Part shown: positions 36,155 to 42,966 of the stretch, piece by piece
How positions within the stretch are numbered: the first letter of the stretch is position 1
Layout: each line of letters opens with the position of its first letter
From: Azohydromonas lata NBRC 102462
Lineage (GTDB): Bacteria; Pseudomonadota; Gammaproteobacteria; Burkholderiales; Burkholderiaceae_C
Assembly: GCF_001571085.1 (NCBI RefSeq)
Contig: NZ_BCTC01000035.1
Location: forward strand, 1-57,187
Direction of reading: 5' to 3'
Length of the DNA stretch: 57,187 bases
Position numbers and translations under genes: made by a program
Notes under the pieces: generated by a model
What the model was told of the DNA's origin: nothing
Database searches by the model: none
Seen by the model: only the letters and a program-made list of their open reading frames with translations

Positions 36155-36184
36155 ATATTAGCACTCGTGGTGTAGGAGTGCTAA
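36155..36184 (-). promoter_or_regulatory. Candidate rpoH promoter overlapping CIRCE
   Basis: On the minus strand TTAGCA (rc of 36179-36184) and TAATAT (rc of 36155-36160) are separated by 18 bp. The two boxes lie in the outer parts of the CIRCE arms, so HrcA bound at CIRCE would cover the polymerase site. The transcription start would be about 35 bp before the ATG. Confidence 0.6.
36158..36184 (-). promoter_or_regulatory. CIRCE element (HrcA operator) upstream of rpoH
   Basis: A perfect match to the consensus inverted repeat TTAGCACTC-N9-GAGTGCTAA, with spacer GTGGTGTAG, 44 bp before the rpoH ATG. CIRCE is bound by the repressor HrcA and released on heat shock. CIRCE in front of rpoH has been proposed for betaproteobacteria from comparative genomics; hrcA itself is not in the window. 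Confidence 0.95.
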
Positions 36185-36196
36185 GCGGGAGACTAC

Positions 36197-37147
36197 TCAG
36201 TCCACCACGCGCCCAAGCCGCTGCCAGCGCACGCCGTCCGCGCCCCAGGAGAACCAGATCTGCCGCACGCGGCCGACCACGTCGTGCATGGGCACGGTGC
36301 CGAAGTCGCGCGAGTCCACACTGGCCACGCGGTTGTCGCCCAGGACGAACACCTGCCCCGGCGGGACGACCATGTCCCACTGCGCCGGCCGCTTGTCAGT
36401 CGACAGGCTGCCCGGCGGCACGCGCGCCGCCTGCAGTTCGGCGGCCCGCGGCTGCGGCGCGTCCGGCACGGGCGAGGGCTCGCCGTTGACCAGCAGCTCG
36501 GTACCGCGCATCTGCACCTTGTCGCCCGGCAGCGCCACCACGCGCTTGACGTAGAGCATGGTGCGGTCGTTGGGGTAGGTAAAGATGGCCACGTCGCCGC
36601 GCCGCACCGGTGCGCCGAAGTTGCGGGCATAGCGCTTGTCGGCAAAGACGAAGTCGCCCGGCCACAGCGCCGGCGCCATGCTGCCGGACGGGATGCGGAA
36701 GGGCTCCACCACGTAGGCGCGCACGGTGATGATGAGCAGCGGCAGTGCCACCACGTCGAACAGGACGACGAGCAGCAGCGTCACCCCCGCCATGCGCCAC
36801 ACCGGCGTGCCGGCGGTGGCGAGGCCGGGCAGCGGGTCGGCCGCGGGCAGATCGCCGCGCCGCGCCGTGCGCCAGGCGTCCACCACCGAGCCCGCCCACA
36901 CGCCCAGCGTCAGCAGCAGCCCCAGCGCCAGCGCCGGCGCCGTCCAGGAGGGCGGCAGCCACAGCGCCACCACGGCCATGGCCGGCACGCACAGGAAGGC
37001 GAAGGCCAGGAAGAACCAGGCCGCGCGGTCTATCTGCCCGTTGTGCCACTGCCCCAGCCCGGGCAGGACCAGCGATTTCAAAGCAGCCCGTGCCGGCTGC
37101 GGGCGCACGGCAGCGGCGGTGCGCAGGTTCAGGTCCAGCGGATTCAT
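36197..37147 (-). CDS. lepB: Signal peptidase I with N-terminal membrane extension
   Basis: Cleaves Sec signal peptides at the outer face of the inner membrane. The 316-aa protein carries the catalytic Ser156 in RIPSGSMAP and Lys201 in LYVKRVVALPGDK, and the box E motif VLGDNRVASVDSRDFG. Before this lies an unusual extension of about 140 residues with several helices, starting LVLPGLGQWHNGQIDRAAW, a motif like that of TM2-type small membrane proteins. The frame reaches 37267; ATG 37147 was chosen as the family-like start. The CIRCE-rpoH unit lies downstream of its stop by 13 bp. Confidence 0.9.
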   Translation of the reverse strand: MNPLDLNLRTAAAVRPQPARAALKSLVLPGLGQWHNGQIDRAAWFFLAFAFLCVPAMAVVALWLPPSWTAPALALGLLLTLGVWAGSVVDAWRTARRGDLPAADPLPGLATAGTPVWRMAGVTLLLVVLFDVVALPLLIITVRAYVVEPFRIPSGSMAPALWPGDFVFADKRYARNFGAPVRRGDVAIFTYPNDRTMLYVKRVVALPGDKVQMRGTELLVNGEPSPVPDAPQPRAAELQAARVPPGSLSTDKRPAQWDMVVPPGQVFVLGDNRVASVDSRDFGTVPMHDVVGRVRQIWFSWGADGVRWQRLGRVVD

Positions 37148-37236
37148 GACGGTTCCGTCCTCTCCTCGATGTGTCTTGGCGGGCCCGGTGCGGTGCGCGT
37201 CCCGGGCTGGTGGAATGGCGGTGATGCGCAGCGCCT

Positions 37237-37503
37237 TCAGCCCGCGCCCAGGGTCGTGGCCGTCCACAGGCCCCAGGCGAAGGACAGCGCCTGCGCCAGC
37301 CCCGCGGTGCCGCCGGCGGCCAGCGCCAGCGCCTTGAGCCAGCGCGCGGCGCGCTGCCGTGCTTGGGCGACGGGCGAGGGCGGCACGGCCGGTGGCGGCA
37401 GCGCGGCCATCACGCGCTCGGTGAAATCGGCGGGCGGTGGCAGCAGCGGCGCGTCCAGGGCCTCGTCCAGCCAGTGCTCGTCGTCCTCAGGCAGGTGATT
37501 CAT
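37237..37503 (-). CDS. Small membrane protein, putative anti-sigma factor of the adjacent ECF sigma
   Basis: 88 residues, translationally coupled to the ECF sigma gene (ATGA overlap). The N-terminal half is acidic then Pro-rich (EDDEHWLDEALDAPLLPPPA, DFTERVMAALPPP), and a hydrophobic segment of about 25 residues (about 56-80) follows. The position and the layout (short cytoplasmic part, one membrane helix) suggest an anti-sigma factor, but there is no HxxxCxxC zinc motif and the protein is very short. No family is recognised with certainty. Confidence 0.6.
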   Translation of the reverse strand: MNHLPEDDEHWLDEALDAPLLPPPADFTERVMAALPPPAVPPSPVAQARQRAARWLKALALAAGGTAGLAQALSFAWGLWTATTLGAG

Positions 37504-38102
37504 GCTTGCTCCCGTGCGGGAAGGTGTGATGCGTCGGCCAGCGCCTGGCGCAGCCGTTCGCGGGCGCGGTGCAGCCGGGCCTTGGCGGCGGCGGGCGTGC
37601 AGTCCTCGATGCGGGCCACGTCGGCCAGCGACAGCTCGTGCACGTAGGCCAGCGCCAGCACGCTGCGGTCGTGCGGGGGCAGGCGGCGCAGCGCGGCCTG
37701 CAGCGCGGCGCCGTCCTGGCGCGCCTGCAGGGCCTGCGCCGGGCCAGGGGCGTCGCACGCGGGCGCCGCGGCGCCGTCGTCGGCGGATAAGTCCAGCCCG
37801 CCCTGCAGCCGCTGGTGCTCGGCGCGGTCCAGCGCGTTGAGCGCCAGGCGGCGGGCGATGGTGAAGAGCCAGGTGGAGAAGGCGCCCTGCGCCGCGTCGT
37901 AGCGGGGCAGGTGCTGCCAGGCGCGAATGAAGGTGTCCTGCGCCAGTTCCTCGGCCTCGGCCTGGCGCAGCCCCATGCGGCCCAGGAAGGCGAACAGCGG
38001 ACGCTGGAACTGCCGCACCAGCGCCGCGTAGGCCGCGCGATCGCCCGCGGCGGCTTGCGCCACGGTGCGCGCCAACGGCGGTTCGGCTCCCTCTGCGTCC
38101 AC
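37500..38102 (-). CDS. ECF-type RNA polymerase sigma factor
   Basis: A 200-aa sigma-70 family member with only regions 2 and 4. Region 2: DRAAYAALVRQFQRPLFAFL, AEELAQDTFIRAWQHLPRY, FSTWLFTIARRLALNALD. Region 4: LPPHDRSVLALAYVHELSLADVARIEDCTPAAAKARLHRARERLRQ. I chose GTG 38102, which has a GGGGG ribosome site 6 bp before it; the frame extends to 38195 but through the putative promoter. The target genes are unknown; autoregulation is suggested by the upstream sequence. It is unrelated in position to lepB, which lies downstream. Confidence 0.88.
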   Translation of the reverse strand: MDAEGAEPPLARTVAQAAAGDRAAYAALVRQFQRPLFAFLGRMGLRQAEAEELAQDTFIRAWQHLPRYDAAQGAFSTWLFTIARRLALNALDRAEHQRLQGGLDLSADDGAAAPACDAPGPAQALQARQDGAALQAALRRLPPHDRSVLALAYVHELSLADVARIEDCTPAAAKARLHRARERLRQALADASHLPAREQA

Positions 38103-38132
38103 GTCGACCCCCTGTTTTTGTCTTGTCAGGGG

Positions 38133-38161
38133 CTTATACCGGCGAGGCGTGGAGTGGTTAC
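38133..38161 (-). promoter_or_regulatory. Candidate promoter of the ECF sigma operon (GTAACC / TATAAG)
   Basis: On the minus strand GTAACC (rc of 38156-38161) and TATAAG (rc of 38133-38138) are separated by 17 bp. GTAACC resembles the -35 element recognised by some ECF sigma factors (for example Caulobacter SigF), so the operon may be autoregulated. The putative start of transcription is about 25 bp before the GTG. Confidence 0.45.
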
Positions 38162-38180
38162 AGGCGGCGCAGCGCCCAAC

Positions 38181-38214
38181 GAAAAGCCCCGCCATCGCGA
38201 GGATGGGCGGGGCT
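38181..38214 (-). terminator. Rho-independent terminator of ychF
   Basis: On the minus strand the stem AGCCCCGCC / GGCGGGGCT with an 11-base loop is followed directly by TTTTCG. It lies 63 bp after the ychF stop. Confidence 0.85.
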
Positions 38215-38277
38215 GTAGCAGCTTGGCGAGGCGGCGCGGCAGGGCGCGCTTTCAGCGCCCAAGCGGCCGGCGCGGGA

Positions 38278-39372
38278 TCAGACGTTGAACAGGAAGTTCA
38301 TCACGTCGCCATCCTTGACCACGTATTCCTTGCCCTCGGCACGCATCTTCCCGGCGTCTTTGGCGCCTTGCTCGCCCTTGTAGGCGATGAAGTCGTCAAA
38401 CGCGATGGTCTGCGCGCGGATGAAGCCGCGCTCGAAGTCGGTGTGGATCACGCCCGCGGCCTGCGGGGCGGTGTCGCCGATGTGGATGGTCCAGGCGCGC
38501 ACTTCCTTCACGCCGGCGGTGAAGTAGGTCTGCAGGCCCAGCAGCTTGAAGGCGGCGCGGATCAGGCGGTTCAAGCCCGGCTCGTCCTGCCCCATCTCGG
38601 CCAGGAACATGGCGCGGTCTTCGTCTTCCATGTCGGCCAGCTCGGACTCGGTCTTGGCGCAGATGGCCACCACCGGGGCGTTCTGGCTGGCGGCGTACTC
38701 CTGCAGGCGGTCCAGGAAGGGGTTGTTCTCGAAGCCGTCCTCGGCCACGTTGCCCACGAACATCGCCGGCTTGGCCGTGATCAGGCACAGCGGCTTGAGA
38801 ATGACCAGCTCTTCCTTGCTGAAGTCAATCGTGCGCACCGGCTTGGCCTGGTCCAGCGCGGCCTGGCACTTCTCCAGCACCTTGACCAGCGCGGCGGCTT
38901 CCTTGTCGTTGCCCGACCGCGCGGCCTTGACGTAGCGGTGCAGGCTTTTCTCGACCGTGCCCAGGTCGGCCAGGCACAGCTCGGTCTGGATCACCTCGAT
39001 GTCGGCAATCGGGTCCACCTTGCCGGCCACGTGGATGACGTTCTCGTCCTCGAAGCAGCGCACCACGTTGACGATGGCGTCCGTCTCGCGGATGTGCGAG
39101 AGGAACTGGTTGCCCAGGCCTTCGCCCTTGGACGCGCCCGCCACCAGGCCGGCGATGTCCACGAATTCCACGATGGCCGGCACCACGCGCTCCGGCTTCA
39201 CGATTTCCGACAGCTTGTCCAGCCGCGGGTCGGGCAGCTCCACCACGCCCACGTTGGGCTCGATGGTGCAGAAGGGGTAGTTCTCGGCAGCGATGCCCGC
39301 CTTGGTCAGCGCATTGAAGAGGGTGGACTTGCCCACGTTGGGCAGGCCCACGATGCCGCACTTGAGGCTCAT
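38278..39372 (-). CDS. ychF: Redox-regulated ATPase YchF (OLA1 family)
   Basis: A P-loop NTPase of the Obg family that binds ribosomes and prefers ATP; 364 residues, the usual length. It begins [23 protein letters not shown] (Walker [10 protein letters not shown]), has the [20 protein letters not shown] switch region and ends with a TGS domain ([26 protein letters not shown] and [13 protein letters not shown]). The start is ATG at 39372. It is a single transcription unit followed by a strong terminator. Confidence 0.97.
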   Translation of the reverse strand: MSLKCGIVGLPNVGKSTLFNALTKAGIAAENYPFCTIEPNVGVVELPDPRLDKLSEIVKPERVVPAIVEFVDIAGLVAGASKGEGLGNQFLSHIRETDAIVNVVRCFEDENVIHVAGKVDPIADIEVIQTELCLADLGTVEKSLHRYVKAARSGNDKEAAALVKVLEKCQAALDQAKPVRTIDFSKEELVILKPLCLITAKPAMFVGNVAEDGFENNPFLDRLQEYAASQNAPVVAICAKTESELADMEDEDRAMFLAEMGQDEPGLNRLIRAAFKLLGLQTYFTAGVKEVRAWTIHIGDTAPQAAGVIHTDFERGFIRAQTIAFDDFIAYKGEQGAKDAGKMRAEGKEYVVKDGDVMNFLFNV

Positions 39373-39514
39373 GGGGAGATTCCGGGTAAGAAGGCTGAAA
39401 AGCGGAAGGCGGCGCAAGAGGCCGGAGAGGGGCGAAATTCTAGTCGCCCGGCCCCTTGACCAGCCCCGCACGGGGCTTGCTCGGCGGCGCCGGCGCGGCG
39501 TTTCTCACGCGGCT

Positions 39515-40360
39515 TCAGACGGCCAGCTCCGCTTCCACCGCCTCGCCCACGCGCAGCCCGGCGCCCACGCCGGCCGTGATCACGGCGTTCATGGCGAAGG
39601 TGATGCGCCCCTTCATGCGCGCATCGGCGCGGTAGGTGGCCAGCGTGTCGCCCGGCTCGTGGCCGCGCTCGGCGGTGGCCGGATCGACGTTGGGAATCGA
39701 GCAGCGCACGCACGGCTTCACGAGTTTCAACTGCACGCCGCCTTCGAAATCCAGCGTGTCGATGAAGTCTTCGCCGTTGGCGTCTTCCAGCCCGTCCAGC
39801 ACCACGTTGGGCCGGAAGCGCTCCAGGGTCACCGGCGGCTGGCCGCGCGACGCCAGCCGCGCGTTCAGCTCAGCCAGCGACGCCGTCGAAGCCACCAGGA
39901 TGGGAAACCCGTCGCTGAAGGCGTTCTCCGCCTCCACGCCGGCGCTCCACTTCGCTTGCGACAGCCGGCGCTGCGCCGGGTCGAAGCGCACCAGCCGCAG
40001 CGGCGTGCCCACGGCGGCCTCGAACCAGTTCGCGGCGGCGTCGCCCTGGTCCAGCGCCGTCACCTCGTCGTCCCAGACCTTCACTTGGCGCGGCGTGCCC
40101 TGGACTTCCAGCGGCAGCGCCAGCGGCAGCATGTCCGGCGCGTGCAGCAGCAGCGTGTCGCCCTCGAAGCTGGGCCGGATGAGCTGCATGCGCGGCCACT
40201 GGCGCTGGCTGGCGAAATCGCCGTCCGCGTCCACCAGCATCCAGGCACGGTCGTATTCCAGCCCGGTGGCCGTGAGGTGGGCCTGCTGCAGCGCGATGCC
40301 GGCGCAGGACTTCACCGGATACGTAAACAGCGAGTGCAGGCGCAGGGAGAGGTCGCTCAC
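39515..40360 (-). CDS. MOSC domain protein (molybdenum-cofactor sulfurase C-terminal-like)
   Basis: A 281-aa protein with an N-terminal MOSC beta-barrel (LHSLFTYPVKSCAGIAL, LEYDRAWMLVDADG) and the C-terminal MOSC domain with RFRPNVVLDG and the conserved Cys in KPCVRCSIPNVDP. Related proteins carry or bind molybdenum cofactor (YcbX, mARC-like N-hydroxylated compound reductases). It lacks the ferredoxin domain of YcbX. The start is GTG at 40360; no upstream ATG with better context is seen before the divergent gene. Confidence 0.85.
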   Translation of the reverse strand: MSDLSLRLHSLFTYPVKSCAGIALQQAHLTATGLEYDRAWMLVDADGDFASQRQWPRMQLIRPSFEGDTLLLHAPDMLPLALPLEVQGTPRQVKVWDDEVTALDQGDAAANWFEAAVGTPLRLVRFDPAQRRLSQAKWSAGVEAENAFSDGFPILVASTASLAELNARLASRGQPPVTLERFRPNVVLDGLEDANGEDFIDTLDFEGGVQLKLVKPCVRCSIPNVDPATAERGHEPGDTLATYRADARMKGRITFAMNAVITAGVGAGLRVGEAVEAELAV

Positions 40361-40441
40361 GGATAAAGCCTCGGAGGGGACGGGGGAGGGCCGGCATCCT
40401 ACCCGCGCATCCCCCTGAAAGGATGGGTTGGCGGCGCTGCC

Positions 40442-40447
40442 TACAAT
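40442..40447 (+). promoter_or_regulatory. Candidate -10 box of the UbiH-like gene
   Basis: TACAAT ends 7 bp before the ATG at 40455, which predicts an mRNA with no or almost no leader. No matching -35 was found. Confidence 0.35.
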
Positions 40448-40454
40448 TCCTGGC

Positions 40455-41567
40455 ATGAGTTCCTACGACATCGCCGTGCGCGGCGCCGGTGCGGTGGGCC
40501 GCAGCCTGGCGCTGGCGCTCTCCCGCCAAGGTTTGAGCGTCGCGCTGCTGGCCTCGCCGCCCCGCGGCGCCGGCCCGGACGTGCGCGCCTACGCGCTCAA
40601 CGCGCAGGCGGTGAACCTGCTGCGCAACCTGAAGGTCTGGGACGCGATGCCGGCCGACGCCGCCACCGCCGTCTCCGAAATGCTGGTGCACGGCGACGCC
40701 CACGGCAGCCGCCTGGAGTTCTCGGCCTGGGGCCAGTGCGTGGACGCGCTGTGCTGGATCGTGGACGCGCAGGCGCTGGACGAAGCCCTGGCCACCGCCA
40801 TCCGCTTCGCCCCCCACGTCACCGAGCTGCCGGCCGACGCCCAAGTGCAGGCCACGCTCACGGCGCTGTGCGAAGGCAAGCACTCCGCCACCCGCGAGGC
40901 GCTCGGCGTGAATTTCCAGGTGAAGCCCTATGGCCACACCGCCGTGGCCGCGCGCCTGGTGGCCGACCGGCCGCACGAGGGCGTGGCGCGGCAGTGGTTC
41001 CGCAGCCCCGACATCCTGGCCCTGCTGCCCTTCGACCGGCCGCAGCCGCGGTGCTCCTACGGGCTGGTGTGGTCCATGCCCGCCGAGCGCGCGCAGGCCC
41101 TGCAGGCCCTGTCCGACGCCGACTTCGACGCCGCCTTGAATGAAGCCACGGGCGGCGCTGCCGGCACCTTGAAGCTGGACGGCCCCCGCGTCGGCTGGCC
41201 TTTGCAGCTCTCGCGTGCTGAAGCCCTGTGCGGCCCCGGCTGGGTGCTGCTGGGCGACTCGGCCCACACCGTGCACCCGCTCTCCGGCCAGGGCCTGAAC
41301 CTGGGCCTGGGCGACGTGCAGGCGCTGGCGCTGGTCATCGCGCAGCGCGAGCCGTGGCGGCCCCTTTCCGACGAAAAGCTGCTGCGCCGCTACGTGCGCG
41401 AGCGCGCCGTGCCGACGATGGCCATGCAGCAGCTCACCGACGGCCTGCTGCACCTCTTCGAACAGGACGCCCCCGTGCTGCGCGAGCTGCGCAACCGCGG
41501 CCTCGACCTGGTCAATCAACTCACGCCGCTCAAGCGCTGGCTCGCCGGCCGCGCCCTGGGCACCTAA
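40455..41567 (+). CDS. UbiH/COQ6-family FAD-dependent monooxygenase, divergent
   Basis: 370 residues, somewhat short for the family, which hydroxylates the ubiquinone ring. The N-terminal dinucleotide fold is VRGAGAVGRSLALALS and the C-terminal flavin motif is LLGDSAHTVHPLSGQGLNLGLGDV, both well kept. Two expected features are altered: the second beta strand ends in LLASPP without the usual acidic residue, and the GADG motif reads CEGK (in LCEGKHSATRE). It may still bind FAD. Translated 9 bp before dsbC, with which it is probably co-transcribed. Substrate unknown; a ubiquinone-pathway hydroxylase is the simplest guess. Confidence 0.75.
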   Translation: MSSYDIAVRGAGAVGRSLALALSRQGLSVALLASPPRGAGPDVRAYALNAQAVNLLRNLKVWDAMPADAATAVSEMLVHGDAHGSRLEFSAWGQCVDALCWIVDAQALDEALATAIRFAPHVTELPADAQVQATLTALCEGKHSATREALGVNFQVKPYGHTAVAARLVADRPHEGVARQWFRSPDILALLPFDRPQPRCSYGLVWSMPAERAQALQALSDADFDAALNEATGGAAGTLKLDGPRVGWPLQLSRAEALCGPGWVLLGDSAHTVHPLSGQGLNLGLGDVQALALVIAQREPWRPLSDEKLLRRYVRERAVPTMAMQQLTDGLLHLFEQDAPVLRELRNRGLDLVNQLTPLKRWLAGRALGT

Positions 41568-41576
41568 GGAGCCGCC

Positions 41577-42335
41577 ATGAAGCGCACCGAATCCCCCGCC
41601 GCCGCCCCCCGGGGCCTGCAACGCCTGGCCCTCTCGGCGCTGCTGGCCGCGGCCGCCTTCGGCGCCGTGGCGCAGGAGGCGCAGATCCGCAAGAACCTCG
41701 CCGAGCGGCTGCCCAACCTGCCCAAGATCGACGAGGTCAGCCGCACCACCGTGCCGGGCCTGTGGGAGGTGCGCATCGGCACCGACGTCATGTACACCGA
41801 CGACAAGGGCGACCACCTCATCCAGGGCCAGATCGTCGACACCCGCACCAAGACCAACCTCACCGAGGCGCGGCTCAACAAGCTCACCGCCATCGAGTTC
41901 GCCAGCCTGCCGCTCAAGGACGCCGTGGTCATCAAGCAGGGCAACGGCTCGCGCAAGCTCGCCGTGTTCGTGGACCCCAACTGCGGCTACTGCAAGCGCT
42001 TCGAGAAGGACCTGGCCACCATCAAGGACGTCACGGTCTACACCTTCCTCTATCCCATCCTTGGGCCGGACTCGGACGTGAAGTCCAAGGCCATCTGGTG
42101 CGCCAAGGACCAGGGCAAGACCTGGCGCGACTGGATGTTGGGCGGCGTCACCCCGCCGCGCAGCATGGGCGGCGACTGCGACACCGCCGCGCTGGAGCGC
42201 AACGTGGCCTTCGGCAAGAAGCACCGCGTGCAGGGCACGCCGGCGCTGATATTCGAGGACGGCACCCGTGTGCCCGGCGCCGTCTCCGCCGCCGAGGTCG
42301 AGAAGCAGCTTGCCGAGAGCGCCCGCAAGTCCTGA
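41577..42335 (+). CDS. dsbC: Periplasmic thiol:disulfide interchange protein DsbC
   Basis: A 252-aa disulfide isomerase. It has a signal peptide (about 1-33, cleavage after VAQ/AVA), an N-terminal dimerisation domain (NLPKIDEVSRT, DVMYTDDKGDHLIQGQIVD) and a thioredoxin domain with the active site CGYC (C136, C139) in FVDPNCGYCKRF, plus the cis-Pro in VQGTPALIF. A second Cys pair (IWCAK and GGDCD) corresponds to the structural disulfide of E. coli DsbC. It needs DsbD for reduction, not seen here. Confidence 0.94.
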   Translation: MKRTESPAAAPRGLQRLALSALLAAAAFGAVAQEAQIRKNLAERLPNLPKIDEVSRTTVPGLWEVRIGTDVMYTDDKGDHLIQGQIVDTRTKTNLTEARLNKLTAIEFASLPLKDAVVIKQGNGSRKLAVFVDPNCGYCKRFEKDLATIKDVTVYTFLYPILGPDSDVKSKAIWCAKDQGKTWRDWMLGGVTPPRSMGGDCDTAALERNVAFGKKHRVQGTPALIFEDGTRVPGAVSAAEVEKQLAESARKS

Positions 42336-42427
42336 TCGGCCCTGCGGCCGCCGTCCCGGCCAGGACACCGGCCGGTGTCGCGCCGGGCCCACCGGGTCAG
42401 CCGGCCGCAAGGGGGTGCGGCGGCACA

Positions 42428-42889
42428 ATGTTGCACATGCATACGCCCGTCACCGTCGCCCCATCCGGCCCCTACCTGCCCGTGCAGCCCGCGCTGCGCC
42501 TGGGCTATGCCGGACTGATTCCCTTCGTCCTCGGTGCGTTGCTGGTGTGGTTCGTCCGTCCGGATGCGCACCCCTACGTCGTGGACGTGCTGGCCGCCTA
42601 CGCGGCGCTCATCGTCTCCTTCCTCGGCGGCATCCACTGGGGGCTGGGTTTCATACACGGCCAGCCGCGCCTCTTCACCTGGGGCGTGGTGCCCTCGCTG
42701 CTGGCCTGGGTGGCGCTCCTGATGCCGCCCTACGCCGGCCTGGTGCTGCAGGGCGTGCTGCTGGTGGCCTGCTACCTGGTGGACCGCCGCGTCTACCCCT
42801 CGCTGGGCCTGCAGGCCTGGCTGACCTTGCGCTTTCGCCTCACCGCCGTGGGCGCGCTGAGCTGCTTCCTGGGCGCGGCGGGCACCTGA
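42428..42889 (+). CDS. DUF3429 membrane protein
   Basis: A 153-aa integral membrane protein with about five hydrophobic segments (LGYAGLIPFVLGALLVWFV, VLAAYAALIVSFLGGIHWG, WGVVPSLLAWVALLM and so on). This matches the DUF3429 family, without assigned function. The start is ATG 42428; an ATG three codons later is possible. It is upstream of the M61 peptidase by 77 bp. No motif suggests a reaction. Confidence 0.8.
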   Translation: MLHMHTPVTVAPSGPYLPVQPALRLGYAGLIPFVLGALLVWFVRPDAHPYVVDVLAAYAALIVSFLGGIHWGLGFIHGQPRLFTWGVVPSLLAWVALLMPPYAGLVLQGVLLVACYLVDRRVYPSLGLQAWLTLRFRLTAVGALSCFLGAAGT

Positions 42890-42966
42890 GCTGCCCGACA
42901 CGCCCCATTCCTCGGGGCGCCGGCGCGGCGGCCCTGCCGTTCAACGCCTGACCATTGCCCGCAGCC

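Noticed and set aside
41564-41980. Minus-strand frame of 138 aa across dsbC
   Set aside because: Overlaps dsbC with intact active-site sequence; no independent support.
39870-42428. 852-aa minus-strand frame across the UbiH-like and dsbC genes
   Set aside because: It also runs into the MOSC gene in a different frame; no recognisable domain.
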